This document shows, piece by piece, positions 1 to 8,700 of a stretch of 64,000 nucleotides of DNA. The DNA is from an uncultured Cohaesibacter sp. (GTDB taxonomy: Bacteria > Pseudomonadota > Alphaproteobacteria > Rhizobiales > Cohaesibacteraceae). The translations under genes were made by a program, and so were the position numbers. Positions within the stretch are counted from its first letter, which is position 1. Every line of letters begins with the position of its first letter. The notes beneath the pieces were generated by a model. The model was not told the DNA's origin. It saw nothing but the letters and a program-made list of their open reading frames with translations, and ran no database searches. The DNA lies in the NCBI RefSeq assembly GCF_963682185.1, contig NZ_OY821667.1, positions 5,035,501 to 5,099,500 on the forward strand, read 5' to 3'.

Positions 1-403
1 TTTTTAGCTCTTTGGCATGGTCTGCAATGGAAGCAAAGTCTTTGATCCCGAGTTCTGCACCCACAGCATTGGTTGCCAGCGTATATTTGGCGCCTTCCAA
101 GTTGGCGCGGACGGTCTCAACGCTTCCCTTTTCCCGATAAGGTTTGATGTCAGCTTCCATCGTCGGCATCCAGTTGCCAAGAAACACATCCACTTTGCCT
201 TCTTCCAAGGAGATGTAGGTAACCGGCACGGATAGCACCCGGGTTTCTGTTTTATAGCCAAGAGTTTTCAGCACTGTTGAAGTGGCTGCGGTCGTCGCGG
301 TGATGTCTGTCCAGCCGACGTCCGAGAATGTCACTGTCGAACAATCAGCAAATGCAGCAGTGGTGGACAGGGCAAGGATGGAGGCGGCGGTTGCCAGTTT
401 CAT
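1..403 (-). CDS. choX: Choline ABC transporter substrate-binding protein ChoX (N-terminal part)
   Basis: Periplasmic choline-binding protein of the ChoXWV importer, cut by the window edge so that about 134 N-terminal residues are visible. The frame reads from an ATG at 403. It starts with a signal peptide (MKLATAASILALSTTAAFA) and continues into the mature protein with FSDVGWTDITATTA, the GNWMPT segment and KYTLATNAVG. This is the pattern of the OpuAC/ProX superfamily, in which Trp and Tyr residues form the aromatic box for the quaternary ammonium group. It is divergent from betI-betB-betA and shares the BetI-type operator. choW and choV would be expected beyond the window edge (inference). 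A glycine betaine binder is the main alternative; the bet genes favour choline. Confidence 0.85.
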   Translation of the reverse strand, partial: MKLATAASILALSTTAAFADCSTVTFSDVGWTDITATTAATSTVLKTLGYKTETRVLSVPVTYISLEEGKVDVFLGNWMPTMEADIKPYREKGSVETVRANLEGAKYTLATNAVGAELGIKDFASIADHAKELK

Positions 404-451
404 AACGTCTCTCGCTTTCAAATCGCTAGGTGTAGGAATAAAAAGTTATTG

Positions 452-465
452 ATTGACTAGTCAAT
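452..465. promoter_or_regulatory. Palindromic BetI-type operator between choX and betI
   Basis: ATTGACTAGTCAAT is a perfect 14-bp palindrome. It lies inside a longer AT-rich near-palindrome (TTATTGATTGACTAGTCAATAA, 446-467 by halves) in the 111-bp gap between divergent choX and betI. BetI of other proteobacteria binds AT-rich dyads containing TTGA/TCAA in the choline gene promoters. Its position lets one bound dimer control both directions, with choline as the expected inducer. The repeat is seen; the BetI assignment is inference. Confidence 0.7.
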
Positions 466-514
466 AAATAACAGGGTAAATGATTTTTGCAACCCTCAAT
501 CAGGATTTCCCATT

Positions 515-1162
515 TTGGTTAGAAAAGCAGAACATGAAAGACGCGCAGAGCTGATTGCAGCAACAATCCGCGAGATAGCTGCCGTCGGGTCGCTGAATGT
601 AACGACGAGTCAGATCGCCAAGAGTGCTGGTGTGTCGTCAGGATTGGCCTTTCACTATTTCAAGGATAAGGATAGCCTGTTTCTTGCGGCTATGCGTGAC
701 ATTCTAATGCGTTACGGCATGGAAGTACACGAAGAGTTGCGCAAGGCGAACTCGCCCGAAGAAAGACTGAAGGCCATCGCCTATGCCAGTTTTGAGCATA
801 AGAACTTTCGCCGCGAAACCATTGCTGCATGGCTCAATTTTTACACATTAGCCCTCAAATCAGCCGAGGCGCGCAGGCTGCTTTATATCTACCAGCGCCG
901 TCTGCACAGCAATCTTGTCTATGATCTGCGCTCTCTGGTGGGGGAGCGTGCGCCCGATGTCGCTCGTCGAATCGCCGGTCTCATAGACGGTCTCTACCTT
1001 CGTTATGCCCTCGATGGGACTGACAATATGGGGCACGAGGCTGGCGAGCATGTGCTTAGAGCTCTTGCCGCCGAATGCACTGAAATCCACGAAAATGAAG
1101 ATATTTCCATCGAAGATGCCGATCCGAGCCCGATGGATCCAATTGCCAAACCGCAGGAGTAA
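515..1162 (+). CDS. betI: TetR-family choline-responsive repressor BetI
   Basis: Repressor of choline uptake and oxidation genes, released by choline. The 215-residue protein has a TetR DNA-binding domain at about residues 10-55; the recognition region [20 protein letters not shown] matches BetI closely. The C-terminal all-helical domain includes [11 protein letters not shown], typical of BetI. The start is TTG: no in-frame ATG or GTG lies before the conserved [13 protein letters not shown] segment. It is first in betI-betB-betA, five bases before betB, and probably represses itself through the palindrome at 452-465. The C-terminal 20 residues are acidic and variable. Confidence 0.9.
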   Translation: MVRKAEHERRAELIAATIREIAAVGSLNVTTSQIAKSAGVSSGLAFHYFKDKDSLFLAAMRDILMRYGMEVHEELRKANSPEERLKAIAYASFEHKNFRRETIAAWLNFYTLALKSAEARRLLYIYQRRLHSNLVYDLRSLVGERAPDVARRIAGLIDGLYLRYALDGTDNMGHEAGEHVLRALAAECTEIHENEDISIEDADPSPMDPIAKPQE

Positions 1163-1167
1163 TTTGC

Positions 1168-2628
1168 ATGAGTATGGTCTATCAGCCACCCGCAAGCCAT
1201 TTTGTGAATGGGCAATATGTTGAAGATGATAGCGGAACTCCGATACCGGTTATCTATCCGGCGACAGGTGAAGAGATCGCGCGTATCTATGCGGCAACGC
1301 CTTCCATCATCGATCAGGCCATCGCTTCGGCCATGGCAGCTCAAAAGCAATGGGCTGCGCTTTCGGGCACTGAACGGGGCCGCGTGCTCACCCGAGCAGC
1401 CCATATCATGTGGGAAAGCAATCAGGAGCTTTCCGAAATTGAAACCCACGATACCGGTAAACCGCTATCCGAAACCCTGATTGCCGATGCGGCTTCCGGT
1501 GCAGATGCTCTGGAATATTTCGGCGGATTGGCCGGAACCCTGACAGGAGAATATATCCCGGTTGCCGAGGAAGACTTTGTCTATACCCGCAGGGAACCGC
1601 TTGGGGTCTGTGTCGGGCTCGGCGCCTGGAACTATCCTATTCAGATCGCCTCATGGAAGGCCGCTCCAGCCTTGGCTTGTGGCAATGCCATGATCTTCAA
1701 GCCCTCCGAGGAAACCACGCTGACTGCGCTGAAACTGGCCGAAATTCTGAAAGAAGCCGGTGTGCCCGCCGGGCTTTTCAATGTCATTCAGGGCTATGGC
1801 GAAGTCGGTGCCGCGCTTGTTGAAGACCCGCGCATTGCCAAGGTGTCGCTCACCGGTTCTGTGCCAACCGGGCAGAAGGTTTACGCCAGCGCAGCATCTA
1901 CGCTCAAACACGCAACCATGGAATTGGGCGGCAAATCTCCGATCATCATCTTTGACGATGCCGATTTGGAAAATGCCGTGTCCGCCGCAATCAATGGCAA
2001 CTTTTATTCCACCGGACAGATTTGCTCTAACGGCACGCGTGTTTTCGTGCAAAACGGCATTAAGGATGCCTTCCTTGCGCGCCTGACCGAGCGGATGAAA
2101 GGGGCCGTCATTGGAGATCCGATGAATGAGGCCACCACAATCGGTCCCATGATTTCCGAAAAACAGCGCTCCATCGTGGAGGGTTACATCAAGAAAGGCA
2201 TAGAAGAAGGCGCTCGCCTCGTCGCTGGCGGCAACGCCATCTCTGGCGACGGCTTCTATATGGAGCTGACCGTTTTTGCCGATGTGATGGACGATATGAC
2301 CATCGCGCGTGAAGAGATTTTCGGCCCCGTTATGTCGGTTCTCTCCTTCGAGAGCGAAGAAGAGGCCATCCTGCGAGCCAATGATACCGCCTTTGGTTTG
2401 GCCGCAGGCGTCTTTACCAAGGATCTAAGCCGCGCCCATCGCGTGGCAGCTCAATTCGAAGCAGGCACCTGCTACATCAACACCTACAATCTTACACCGG
2501 TGGAAGCGCCCTTCGGCGGCATGAAAATGTCCGGCGTTGGCCGCGAGAATTCCAAGGCTGCCATCGAGCACTATAGCCAGATGAAATCCGTTTACGTGTG
2601 TATGGGCGACACGGAGGCGCCATTCTAA
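1168..2628 (+). CDS. betB: Betaine aldehyde dehydrogenase
   Basis: Cytosolic NAD(P)-dependent oxidation of betaine aldehyde to glycine betaine, the second step of the choline pathway. The 486-residue length is normal for BetB. Visible aldehyde dehydrogenase residues are Asn155 in GAWNYP, Lys178 in FKPSE, the general base Glu252 in MELGGKSP and the nucleophile Cys286 in [11 protein letters not shown]. The C-terminal part has [10 protein letters not shown] and [15 protein letters not shown]. It lies five bases after betI, and its TAA overlaps the betA ATG (TAATG), so it is co-transcribed and coupled. The choline context separates it from other aldehyde dehydrogenases. Confidence 0.95.
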   Translation: MSMVYQPPASHFVNGQYVEDDSGTPIPVIYPATGEEIARIYAATPSIIDQAIASAMAAQKQWAALSGTERGRVLTRAAHIMWESNQELSEIETHDTGKPLSETLIADAASGADALEYFGGLAGTLTGEYIPVAEEDFVYTRREPLGVCVGLGAWNYPIQIASWKAAPALACGNAMIFKPSEETTLTALKLAEILKEAGVPAGLFNVIQGYGEVGAALVEDPRIAKVSLTGSVPTGQKVYASAASTLKHATMELGGKSPIIIFDDADLENAVSAAINGNFYSTGQICSNGTRVFVQNGIKDAFLARLTERMKGAVIGDPMNEATTIGPMISEKQRSIVEGYIKKGIEEGARLVAGGNAISGDGFYMELTVFADVMDDMTIAREEIFGPVMSVLSFESEEEAILRANDTAFGLAAGVFTKDLSRAHRVAAQFEAGTCYINTYNLTPVEAPFGGMKMSGVGRENSKAAIEHYSQMKSVYVCMGDTEAPF

Positions 2629-4283
2629 TGCAAGCTGATTATGTAATTATCGGGTCCGGCTCCGCCGGCAGCGCAACCGCTTATCGTCTCGCAGAAGCGG
2701 GCAAATCCGTCATCGTCATCGAGCAGGGGGGGACCGATATCGGGCCCTTCATCCAGATGCCTGCCGCCTTGTCCTATCCCATGAATATGCCAATCTATGA
2801 TTGGGGATTTGCCAGTGAACCGGAGCCCCATCTTGGCGGCCGCAGCCTCGTCACTCCACGTGGCAAGATCATTGGCGGGACGTCTTCCATCAACGGTATG
2901 GTCTATGTGCGCGGGCATGCTTGCGACTATGATCATTGGGATGAAAATGGCGCCTCCGGTTGGTCCTATGCTGATGTGCTTCCCTATTTCAAACGCATGG
3001 AAAACTGGCATTCGGGCGGCCATGGGGGGGATCCTGAATGGCGCGGCAAGAGCGGTCCGCTGCATGTGACCCGTGGTCCGCGTGACAATGTACTGATCAA
3101 GGCCTTTGAGCAGGCTGGCAAAGACGCTGGCTATGAAATGACCGCCGATTATAACGGCGAAAAGCAGGAAGGCTTCGGCCCACTGGAAGCCACGATCTGG
3201 AAGGGTGACCGTTGGTCATGCGTCAAGGCCTATCTCAAACCGGCCATGAAGACGGGCCGCTGTGAGTTGGTCAAAGCCTTTGCTCAGAAAATCGTGATCG
3301 AAGATGGGCGTGCCAAGGGCGTAGAGGTGCTGCGCAAGGGCAAAACCGAGGTCATCATGGCCAACAGCGAGGTGATCGTCGCTGCGTCCTCCATCAATTC
3401 CCCCAAGCTGCTCATGCTTTCGGGCATTGGGCCAGCGGAGGAATTGAAGGGGCACGGAATTGATGTGATCGCCGATCGCCCCGGCGTTGGCAAGAATCTG
3501 CAGGACCATCTGGAACTCTATATCCAGCAGGCATGCACCAAGCCGATCACCTTGTACAAATACTGGAACCTCTTCGGAAAGGGGCTTGTGGGAGCGCAAT
3601 GGCTCTTCACGCGGACTGGTCTTGGCGCATCCAACCAGTTTGAAAGCGGTGCCTTTGTTCGCTCGGCTGCTGGAGTCAAATATCCGGATATCCAGTTCCA
3701 CTTCCTGCCAATCGCCGTGCGCTATGATGGGCAAGTGGCAGCCGAAGGCCATGGTTTCCAGGCCCATGTTGGCCCGATGCGCTCCAAATCCCGCGGCGAG
3801 GTAACGCTTAAATCCGCAGATCCGAAAGAAGATCCGCGCATCCTCTTCAACTATATGTCCCATGAGGATGACTGGCGCGACTTCCGCATTTGCATCGAGT
3901 TGACCCGTGAACTGTTTGGGCAGGAAGCCTTCGCTCCTTATCGGGGCAAGGAAATCCAGCCTGGCTCTCATGTGACGAGCGAAGACGACCTCAACGAGTT
4001 CATTCGCGCCAATGTCGAGAGCGCCTTCCATCCATGCGGCACTTGCAAGATGGGCGCAAAAGACGATCCGATGGCCGTGGTTGATCCAGACCTCAAGGTG
4101 ATTGGTGTTGAAGGGCTGCGCGTGGCTGACAGCTCGATCTTCCCGCGCATCAACAATGGTAATCTCAATGGGCCTTCTATCCTCGTTGGAGAAAAGGCAG
4201 CCGATCACATCTTGGGTAAAATGCTGCCCCGTGATGAGGCTGAGCCATGGATTCACCCCAATTGGCAAAACAGCCAGCGATAG
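2628..4283 (+). CDS. betA: Choline dehydrogenase (GMC oxidoreductase)
   Basis: Flavoprotein oxidising choline to betaine aldehyde, probably membrane-associated and feeding the respiratory chain. I chose the ATG at 2628, which overlaps the betB stop by one base, over an upstream in-frame start inside betB, because [14 protein letters not shown] begins exactly at the FAD-binding strand. The protein has 551 residues. The Rossmann motif GSGSAG is at 9-14, followed by the GMC signature [18 protein letters not shown]. The C-terminal catalytic motif HPCGTCKMG is at 468-476, then [18 protein letters not shown]. Last gene of the operon, with a terminator 38 bases downstream. Confidence 0.95.
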   Translation: MQADYVIIGSGSAGSATAYRLAEAGKSVIVIEQGGTDIGPFIQMPAALSYPMNMPIYDWGFASEPEPHLGGRSLVTPRGKIIGGTSSINGMVYVRGHACDYDHWDENGASGWSYADVLPYFKRMENWHSGGHGGDPEWRGKSGPLHVTRGPRDNVLIKAFEQAGKDAGYEMTADYNGEKQEGFGPLEATIWKGDRWSCVKAYLKPAMKTGRCELVKAFAQKIVIEDGRAKGVEVLRKGKTEVIMANSEVIVAASSINSPKLLMLSGIGPAEELKGHGIDVIADRPGVGKNLQDHLELYIQQACTKPITLYKYWNLFGKGLVGAQWLFTRTGLGASNQFESGAFVRSAAGVKYPDIQFHFLPIAVRYDGQVAAEGHGFQAHVGPMRSKSRGEVTLKSADPKEDPRILFNYMSHEDDWRDFRICIELTRELFGQEAFAPYRGKEIQPGSHVTSEDDLNEFIRANVESAFHPCGTCKMGAKDDPMAVVDPDLKVIGVEGLRVADSSIFPRINNGNLNGPSILVGEKAADHILGKMLPRDEAEPWIHPNWQNSQR

Positions 4284-4321
4284 GGCGTTGGGCTGCTAAT
4301 GATAGTCCTAAGCGAATAAGC

Positions 4322-4357
4322 AAGGCCGACGCGCACAAGCTGCAGTCGGCCTTTTTT
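4322..4357 (+). terminator. Intrinsic terminator of betI-betB-betA
   Basis: AAGGCCGAC (4322-4330) pairs perfectly with GTCGGCCTT (4345-4353), and the stem is followed by a run of six T. It lies 38 bases after the betA stop. Confidence 0.9.
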
Positions 4358-4480
4358 CAATCAAGAGCGCGAATTCAGTCATCCTCACATGAAATTCAGC
4401 ATTTGCATTCGGTTTGAGTTTGTGAGAAACGATCCCGACACCAAAGCCCTCAAGAACAAATCCGATGGAATAAAGCGGAA

Positions 4481-5470
4481 ATGACCGAAAAGCACCCAGA
4501 CCATTTCGAAGTCAAAGGCCAAATCTTCTCCGTTGCCCCCATGATGGAGTGGACGGATCGGCATTGTCGGTATTTCCATCGGCTGCTTTCCAAGAAGGCT
4601 TTGCTCTACACTGAAATGGTAACGGCGCCTGCTGTCATTCATGGCGACAGGGAGCATTTGATCGGGTTTGACGGGGCAGAGCATCCTGTGGCGCAGCAGC
4701 TCGGGGGCTCGGATCCGGAACAATTAGCCGAAGCAACACGGATTTGCGCAGACTTTGGCTATGATGAAATCAACCTCAATGTGGGCTGTCCGTCAGATCG
4801 CGTGCAGTCGGGCATGTTTGGGGCTTGCCTGATGGCTGAGCCGGATCTTGTTGCGCGCTGTGTTGAAGCCATGAAGAAGGTGACGAATGTACCCATCACG
4901 GTGAAATGCCGCATCGGGATTGACGACCAGAATGAAGAAGAAGCGCTCGATATTTTGGTCGACAAGGTGCTTGGAGCAGGCTGCGATGGACTGACAGTGC
5001 ATGCACGCAAGGCCTGGCTGCAGGGACTGAGCCCGAAGGAAAACCGTGATATTCCGCCCCTGAATTATGATCGAGTCTATCGTCTTAAACAGCGGCTTCC
5101 GAACGTGCATATCGCGATCAATGGTGGCGTCAAGACACTGGAAGAATGTGAAGAGCATTTCCAGCATGTCGATGGTGTGATGCTTGGTCGGGCGGCTTAT
5201 CAAAGCCCCGCTCTGTTGGCGCGAGTGGATTGTGATTTGTTCGGGGAAGGGGAACCGGTCGACCCGTTCGCGGCGGCTGAAGGCATGATTCCTTATATCG
5301 ACGCGCATATCGCACGGGGAGGCCGCGTCAGTCAGGTGACGCGGCACATGATTGGTCTGTTTCAAAGCCGCCCGGGCGCCAAACGCTGGCGCCAGATTCT
5401 GACCGTGGAATCGGTCAAGCCCGGCGCAACATCAGATCTCGTGCTTGAGGCGCTCAAGGCCTTGCGCTGA
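4481..5470 (+). CDS. dusA: tRNA-dihydrouridine synthase DusA
   Basis: FMN enzyme that reduces uridine to dihydrouridine in the D-loop of tRNAs (DusA acts at positions 20/20a). The 329-residue protein has APMMEWTDRHCR at 19-30, the DusA-type form of the Dus N-terminal motif. The catalytic Cys103 lies in LNVGCPSDRVQSG, followed by VKCRIGID and the Arg/His-bearing VHARKAWLQGLSPKENR characteristic of DusA. The GVMLGRAAYQSP phosphate-binding region follows. It stands alone after the bet terminator and converges on the protease gene at 5494 with a 23-base gap. Confidence 0.95.
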   Translation: MTEKHPDHFEVKGQIFSVAPMMEWTDRHCRYFHRLLSKKALLYTEMVTAPAVIHGDREHLIGFDGAEHPVAQQLGGSDPEQLAEATRICADFGYDEINLNVGCPSDRVQSGMFGACLMAEPDLVARCVEAMKKVTNVPITVKCRIGIDDQNEEEALDILVDKVLGAGCDGLTVHARKAWLQGLSPKENRDIPPLNYDRVYRLKQRLPNVHIAINGGVKTLEECEEHFQHVDGVMLGRAAYQSPALLARVDCDLFGEGEPVDPFAAAEGMIPYIDAHIARGGRVSQVTRHMIGLFQSRPGAKRWRQILTVESVKPGATSDLVLEALKALR

Positions 5471-5493
5471 TGGTGTAAATCGGTAAAGGAATG

Positions 5494-6180
5494 TCAGCGC
5501 GACATCGTCAGGCGATCTCCGCTGACAGACCAACTGCCCAAGCGATCCAGATAGCTCATGCCCAGAAGACTTTCCTGCAAGGCCCCATCCTGCGCCACCA
5601 TGGCGCGGACATTGTTGGCCTGAAGGCCTCCTACCGAGATGCTATCCAGAACAATGGGGGCCGTGAAAGAGCGCCCGTTCGCCGTGCTGACGGGGGCGAT
5701 ATAATTAAGGCGCGTCGTATCGATCCCTATCGCTTCTGCATCGTCTCTGGTCAAGACAACGGCGCTGGCTCCACTATCAACAAGCATCGAAAGAGACGAG
5801 CCATTGACATCAGCGCTCACCTGAAAATGTCCACCGGCAGAGCGGCGGAAAGATACGGTGCCATCGCTCGAAACCATTGCTGAGCCGGGAACCAGTTCGC
5901 CCGTTACGCGGCTGATCAGCATGCGGGCATCGTCCTTGTAGCTGTAACCAAGCACCAGTAATATGCCCAAAGCCGCCCACATGACGAGATATTTCAGAGA
6001 CTTTAGAGGGGACGCGCTGCGTCTAGGGCCGCGGCCCGATAGCAGAAACAGCAGCAATGTCGAAAGCACAGCGACGCTGCCTATGGCTTCGATTGGATAG
6101 CCGAATAGCTCGCCGGACTGATGATTATACATCAGTATGGCCACTGCCGTGACGACAATCCCCATCAGCGCATAGAACAT
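5494..6180 (-). CDS. Membrane-anchored retropepsin-like aspartic protease (TIGR02281 type)
   Basis: Predicted membrane protein with a single-lobe clan AA aspartic protease domain, function unknown. I chose the ATG at 6180 (MFYALMG) because GGGGAG lies eight bases upstream; longer readings run into cobS. The 228-residue protein has three hydrophobic segments (about 1-17, 29-48, 62-78) and then a periplasmic protease domain. The catalytic motif is LVDSGASAVVLT with Asp135, followed by ALLGMSYLDRLGSW-like folding elements (ESLLGMSYLDRLG). Such domains act as dimers. It lies 91 bases downstream of cobS on the same strand. The substrate cannot be inferred. Confidence 0.8.
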   Translation of the reverse strand: MFYALMGIVVTAVAILMYNHQSGELFGYPIEAIGSVAVLSTLLLFLLSGRGPRRSASPLKSLKYLVMWAALGILLVLGYSYKDDARMLISRVTGELVPGSAMVSSDGTVSFRRSAGGHFQVSADVNGSSLSMLVDSGASAVVLTRDDAEAIGIDTTRLNYIAPVSTANGRSFTAPIVLDSISVGGLQANNVRAMVAQDGALQESLLGMSYLDRLGSWSVSGDRLTMSR

Positions 6181-6271
6181 GAAACATCTCCCCGATAACT
6201 CTTTGTATGTCATATAGGGATTGAACTGTGTCAAATCCATGGGGACGGCAAAGGTGGGCTCTGCTTGACCA

Positions 6272-7135
6272 TCACCCGATGGAGGCAAACAGCAGAAGGC
6301 CAATGCCGAAGAAGATCTCGCCCACCTGTTGTGAAGCACCCAAAACATCGCCGGTCTGGCCTTTGATATGGTGATTTGCCAGCTTGACCATCATCAGGCT
6401 TGCTAGAACAATCATGACGAAGGCAGCAATACCTGAGGCCAACCCGAAATTGGGCACAATCAACAGAGCGGTCGCAAGTGCACCCATGGCGATGGAAATG
6501 GCATAAGAACGAGTGGAGGGGGCTCCAAGACCAGCTGAAAGCCCGTTCATGCGTGCGGCTGGCAGGGTATGCCAAACATGCATAAGCGGCACGCGAGAAA
6601 CAATGCCCGCTGCCAGATATGCAAGGCCGCCGCGAGTTACACCATAATTTTCAAAGAGATAATAGACGATACTGATGCGCATCAAGAGCGACATGCAGAG
6701 GGCTGTGGCGCCATAGCTGCCGAGTCGGCTGTCCTTCATGATTTCGAGTTTGCGCGCAATGGTATGTCCGCCCCAAAAGCCATCTGCGACATCTGCCAGC
6801 CCGTCCTCGTGCAATCCGCCAGTGACGATCGACATGGATAGAATGGTCATGCAGGCAAGCAGAAAAGAAGGGAGAGGCGCAGTCCACGCCAAGGCATCAA
6901 AGATCGTGGCTGGAATCAGTGCAAAAAAGGCGAGAAAAAAGCCGATGAGTGGCATCGCCCTCGACGTGCGGTGCATCGTAGGCATTCCCTCGCTGGGCTT
7001 GCCCAAAAACCCGGGCACCGGTAGGCGGGTGAAAAAGGCAAAACAATCCAGAATATCCTGCCACCAACCCTGAATATATCGGATTACACTCGTAAGAAGA
7101 GAAGGCTTTCTATTTGGCGTGGACTTTTCCGGCAT
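6272..7135 (-). CDS. cobS: Adenosylcobinamide-GDP ribazoletransferase (cobalamin synthase)
   Basis: Inner-membrane enzyme that joins adenosylcobinamide-GDP and alpha-ribazole to make cobalamin. The ATG at 7135 has GGGAGGA a few bases upstream and was chosen over an earlier in-frame start. The 287-residue protein has FFTRLPVPGF near the N-terminus, the Mg2+-binding GGLHEDGLADVADGFWGG, and several membrane segments. GDVLGASQQVGEIFFGIGLLLFA lies at the C-terminus. It is divergent from cobT, whose product makes the ribazole phosphate precursor, so the two genes form the lower-ligand assembly pair. I saw no B12 box in the 257-bp gap between them. Confidence 0.93.
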   Translation of the reverse strand: MPEKSTPNRKPSLLTSVIRYIQGWWQDILDCFAFFTRLPVPGFLGKPSEGMPTMHRTSRAMPLIGFFLAFFALIPATIFDALAWTAPLPSFLLACMTILSMSIVTGGLHEDGLADVADGFWGGHTIARKLEIMKDSRLGSYGATALCMSLLMRISIVYYLFENYGVTRGGLAYLAAGIVSRVPLMHVWHTLPAARMNGLSAGLGAPSTRSYAISIAMGALATALLIVPNFGLASGIAAFVMIVLASLMMVKLANHHIKGQTGDVLGASQQVGEIFFGIGLLLFASIG

Positions 7136-7392
7136 TTGATCCTCCCTAAGGACCGTTCGTGACAATTGCGTATTGCTCAGTGAGAGACCGCTCAGTATAT
7201 CTCGTGGCAAGAATGATCCGAAATGAGCAAATTCGGCAAGGAGAGGCAAGCGCTTTTCGCAAGACTATGCTAAACGCAAGATAACACTGTGACTTGTGAG
7301 CTCCAAGGGGCTGGATTCGGATACTCAGCTTGATCGGCCGTCGCATACCTCCATCGCGACCGTTGTACCAACAATCTAAAAGGTAGAATAAA

Positions 7393-8406
7393 ATGATTCC
7401 TACTTCCTCCGCTCTCCCTTTTGATGACATCTTGGCATTGCTGGACAAGATGCCGGCGCCAGATGAAGAACTGCGTGCCAAAGTTCGTGAGAGAGAGTTG
7501 TCCCTGACCAAGCCTGCTGGCTCTCTTGGCAAGCTTGAAGAACTGGCTGAATGGGTTGCTGTCTGGCAGAATCGCGAAAAGCCGCAGATTCTCCGTCCGC
7601 TCGTTGGTGTCTTTGCTTGCCAGCATGGGATTGCAAAACATGGCGTATCCGCTTTCCCGAACGAGCTGAATCAGCTGATGGTCGATAATTTCAGTCAGGG
7701 TGGCGCTGCCATCAACCAGCTCTGCACGGCCTATGATCTTGGCCTCAAGGTTTTCGACCTCGCCATTGAGCATCCAACTGGTGACATCACTGTTGAACCG
7801 GCCATGTCCGAGAAAGACTGCGTTGCGACCATGGCATATGGTATGGAAGCGATTGCTGGCGGCACTGACCTGCTGTGCCTTGGCGAAATGGGCATTGGCA
7901 ACACAACCATTTCAGCCGCTCTGTTTACGGCTCTGTTTGGTGGTTCCGCTGAAGACTGGTGTGGTCGTGGCTCAGGGGTTGACGACAAGGGCATCCAGCT
8001 GAAAGTGGATCTCGTCAACAAGGCTCTGGAAACCCACAAGGATCATCTCGACAAGCCTCTCGAAGTGCTTGCACGCCTCGGTGGTCGCGAGTTTGCAGCC
8101 ATGGCAGGTGCCGTTCTGGCTGCCCGCATCAACAATGTCCCCGTAATTGTCGATGGCTTCAACACCACTGCGGCTGTGGCCGTGCTTCACAAACTGGACC
8201 CGCGCACTCTGGATCACTGCATTTTCTCCCATTGCTCTGCTGAAGGCGCCCATCGTCGTGCTCTGGATGCCATGGGTAAAACAGCTTTGCTCGATCTGGG
8301 CATGCGTCTTGGTGAAGGCACCGGCGCTGCAATGGCTGCAGGTGTCGTCAAGGCAGCCTGTCAGGCTCATAACGGCATGGCAACCTTCGCTGATATCGGC
8401 CTTTAA
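7393..8406 (+). CDS. cobT: Nicotinate-nucleotide--dimethylbenzimidazole phosphoribosyltransferase
   Basis: Cytosolic enzyme that transfers phosphoribose from nicotinate mononucleotide to 5,6-dimethylbenzimidazole, giving alpha-ribazole phosphate for the B12 lower ligand. The 337 residues include LTKPAGSLGKLEELAEW near 40, GEMGIGNTTISAAL, and FSHCSAEGAHRRAL. The catalytic glutamate lies in RLGEGTGAAMA (Glu308). Start ATG follows AAAAGGTAGAATAAA. It is divergent from cobS and followed by a terminator. Confidence 0.95.
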   Translation: MIPTSSALPFDDILALLDKMPAPDEELRAKVRERELSLTKPAGSLGKLEELAEWVAVWQNREKPQILRPLVGVFACQHGIAKHGVSAFPNELNQLMVDNFSQGGAAINQLCTAYDLGLKVFDLAIEHPTGDITVEPAMSEKDCVATMAYGMEAIAGGTDLLCLGEMGIGNTTISAALFTALFGGSAEDWCGRGSGVDDKGIQLKVDLVNKALETHKDHLDKPLEVLARLGGREFAAMAGAVLAARINNVPVIVDGFNTTAAVAVLHKLDPRTLDHCIFSHCSAEGAHRRALDAMGKTALLDLGMRLGEGTGAAMAAGVVKAACQAHNGMATFADIGL

Positions 8407-8440
8407 GCAAACTTAGCTTAGGCATTGTCAAACCAATTCC

Positions 8441-8464
8441 AAAGCCGGCCGCGTGCCGGCTTTG
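8441..8464 (+). terminator. Terminator after cobT
   Basis: AAAGCCGGC and GCCGGCTTT arms form a stem with a short GCGT-type loop, followed by TTGTTGTGT. It lies 35 bases after the cobT stop and separates cobT from the riboswitch unit. Confidence 0.75.
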
Positions 8465-8543
8465 TTGTGTCTAGTCACAGGCAAGTCAAAAACTTTGTCG
8501 CCAGATTTACAAAAACGGGAGGGACTGCTAACCTCCTTGCAGC

Positions 8544-8651
8544 CTATCCATGTTCAGCTAGGGTTCCGCTGCCTTTGGCAGGTCTGGACCGAGCGCTGCT
8601 AAGAGCCCAAGTGGGCAGACACCTGAAAGATCAAAAGACTAGGGGGGATGG
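8544..8651 (+). promoter_or_regulatory. ykkC-class riboswitch, probably guanidine-I
   Basis: The region carries the ykkC signature elements in order: CTAGGGTTCCG at 8558-8568, GGTCTGGACCGAG at 8581-8593, then ACACCTG at 8619-8625, an AAAAG linker at 8633-8637 and a GGGGGG run at 8642-8647. CTATCC (8544-8549) pairs with GGATGG (8646-8651), one wobble, to close P1 around the aptamer. A terminator-like hairpin follows at once and the next gene is an EamA transporter. ykkC subtype 1 binds guanidine; subtype 2 binds ppGpp, PRPP or nucleotides, and the sequence alone does not fully separate them. The exporter context favours guanidine (inference). Confidence 0.85.
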
Positions 8652-8654
8652 AAA

Positions 8655-8680
8655 GGGCACGCTAGACGTGCGCCCATTTT
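8655..8680 (+). terminator. Riboswitch expression-platform hairpin
   Basis: GGGCACG-CTAGA-CGTGCGCCC forms a GC-rich hairpin with a small bulge, followed by ATTTT. It begins three bases after the aptamer P1 stem and ends about 20 bases before the EamA start codon. This is the expected place for a transcription attenuator controlled by ligand binding. The T-run is short, so control of translation is an alternative. Confidence 0.6.
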
Positions 8681-8700
8681 AGTCTTGAAAGGTTTTTCTC

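Noticed and set aside
4-261. Open frame on the minus strand inside the choX region
   Set aside because: It is a shadow frame. The real choX frame runs from 403 to the window edge with a signal peptide and family motifs.
7136-7392. Possible cobalamin riboswitch between cobS and cobT
   Set aside because: No B12 box or other conserved cobalamin-riboswitch element was seen on either strand.
8425-8682. Open frame of 85 codons ahead of the EamA gene
   Set aside because: It overlaps the ykkC riboswitch and its hairpin and has no ribosome site or recognisable protein features.
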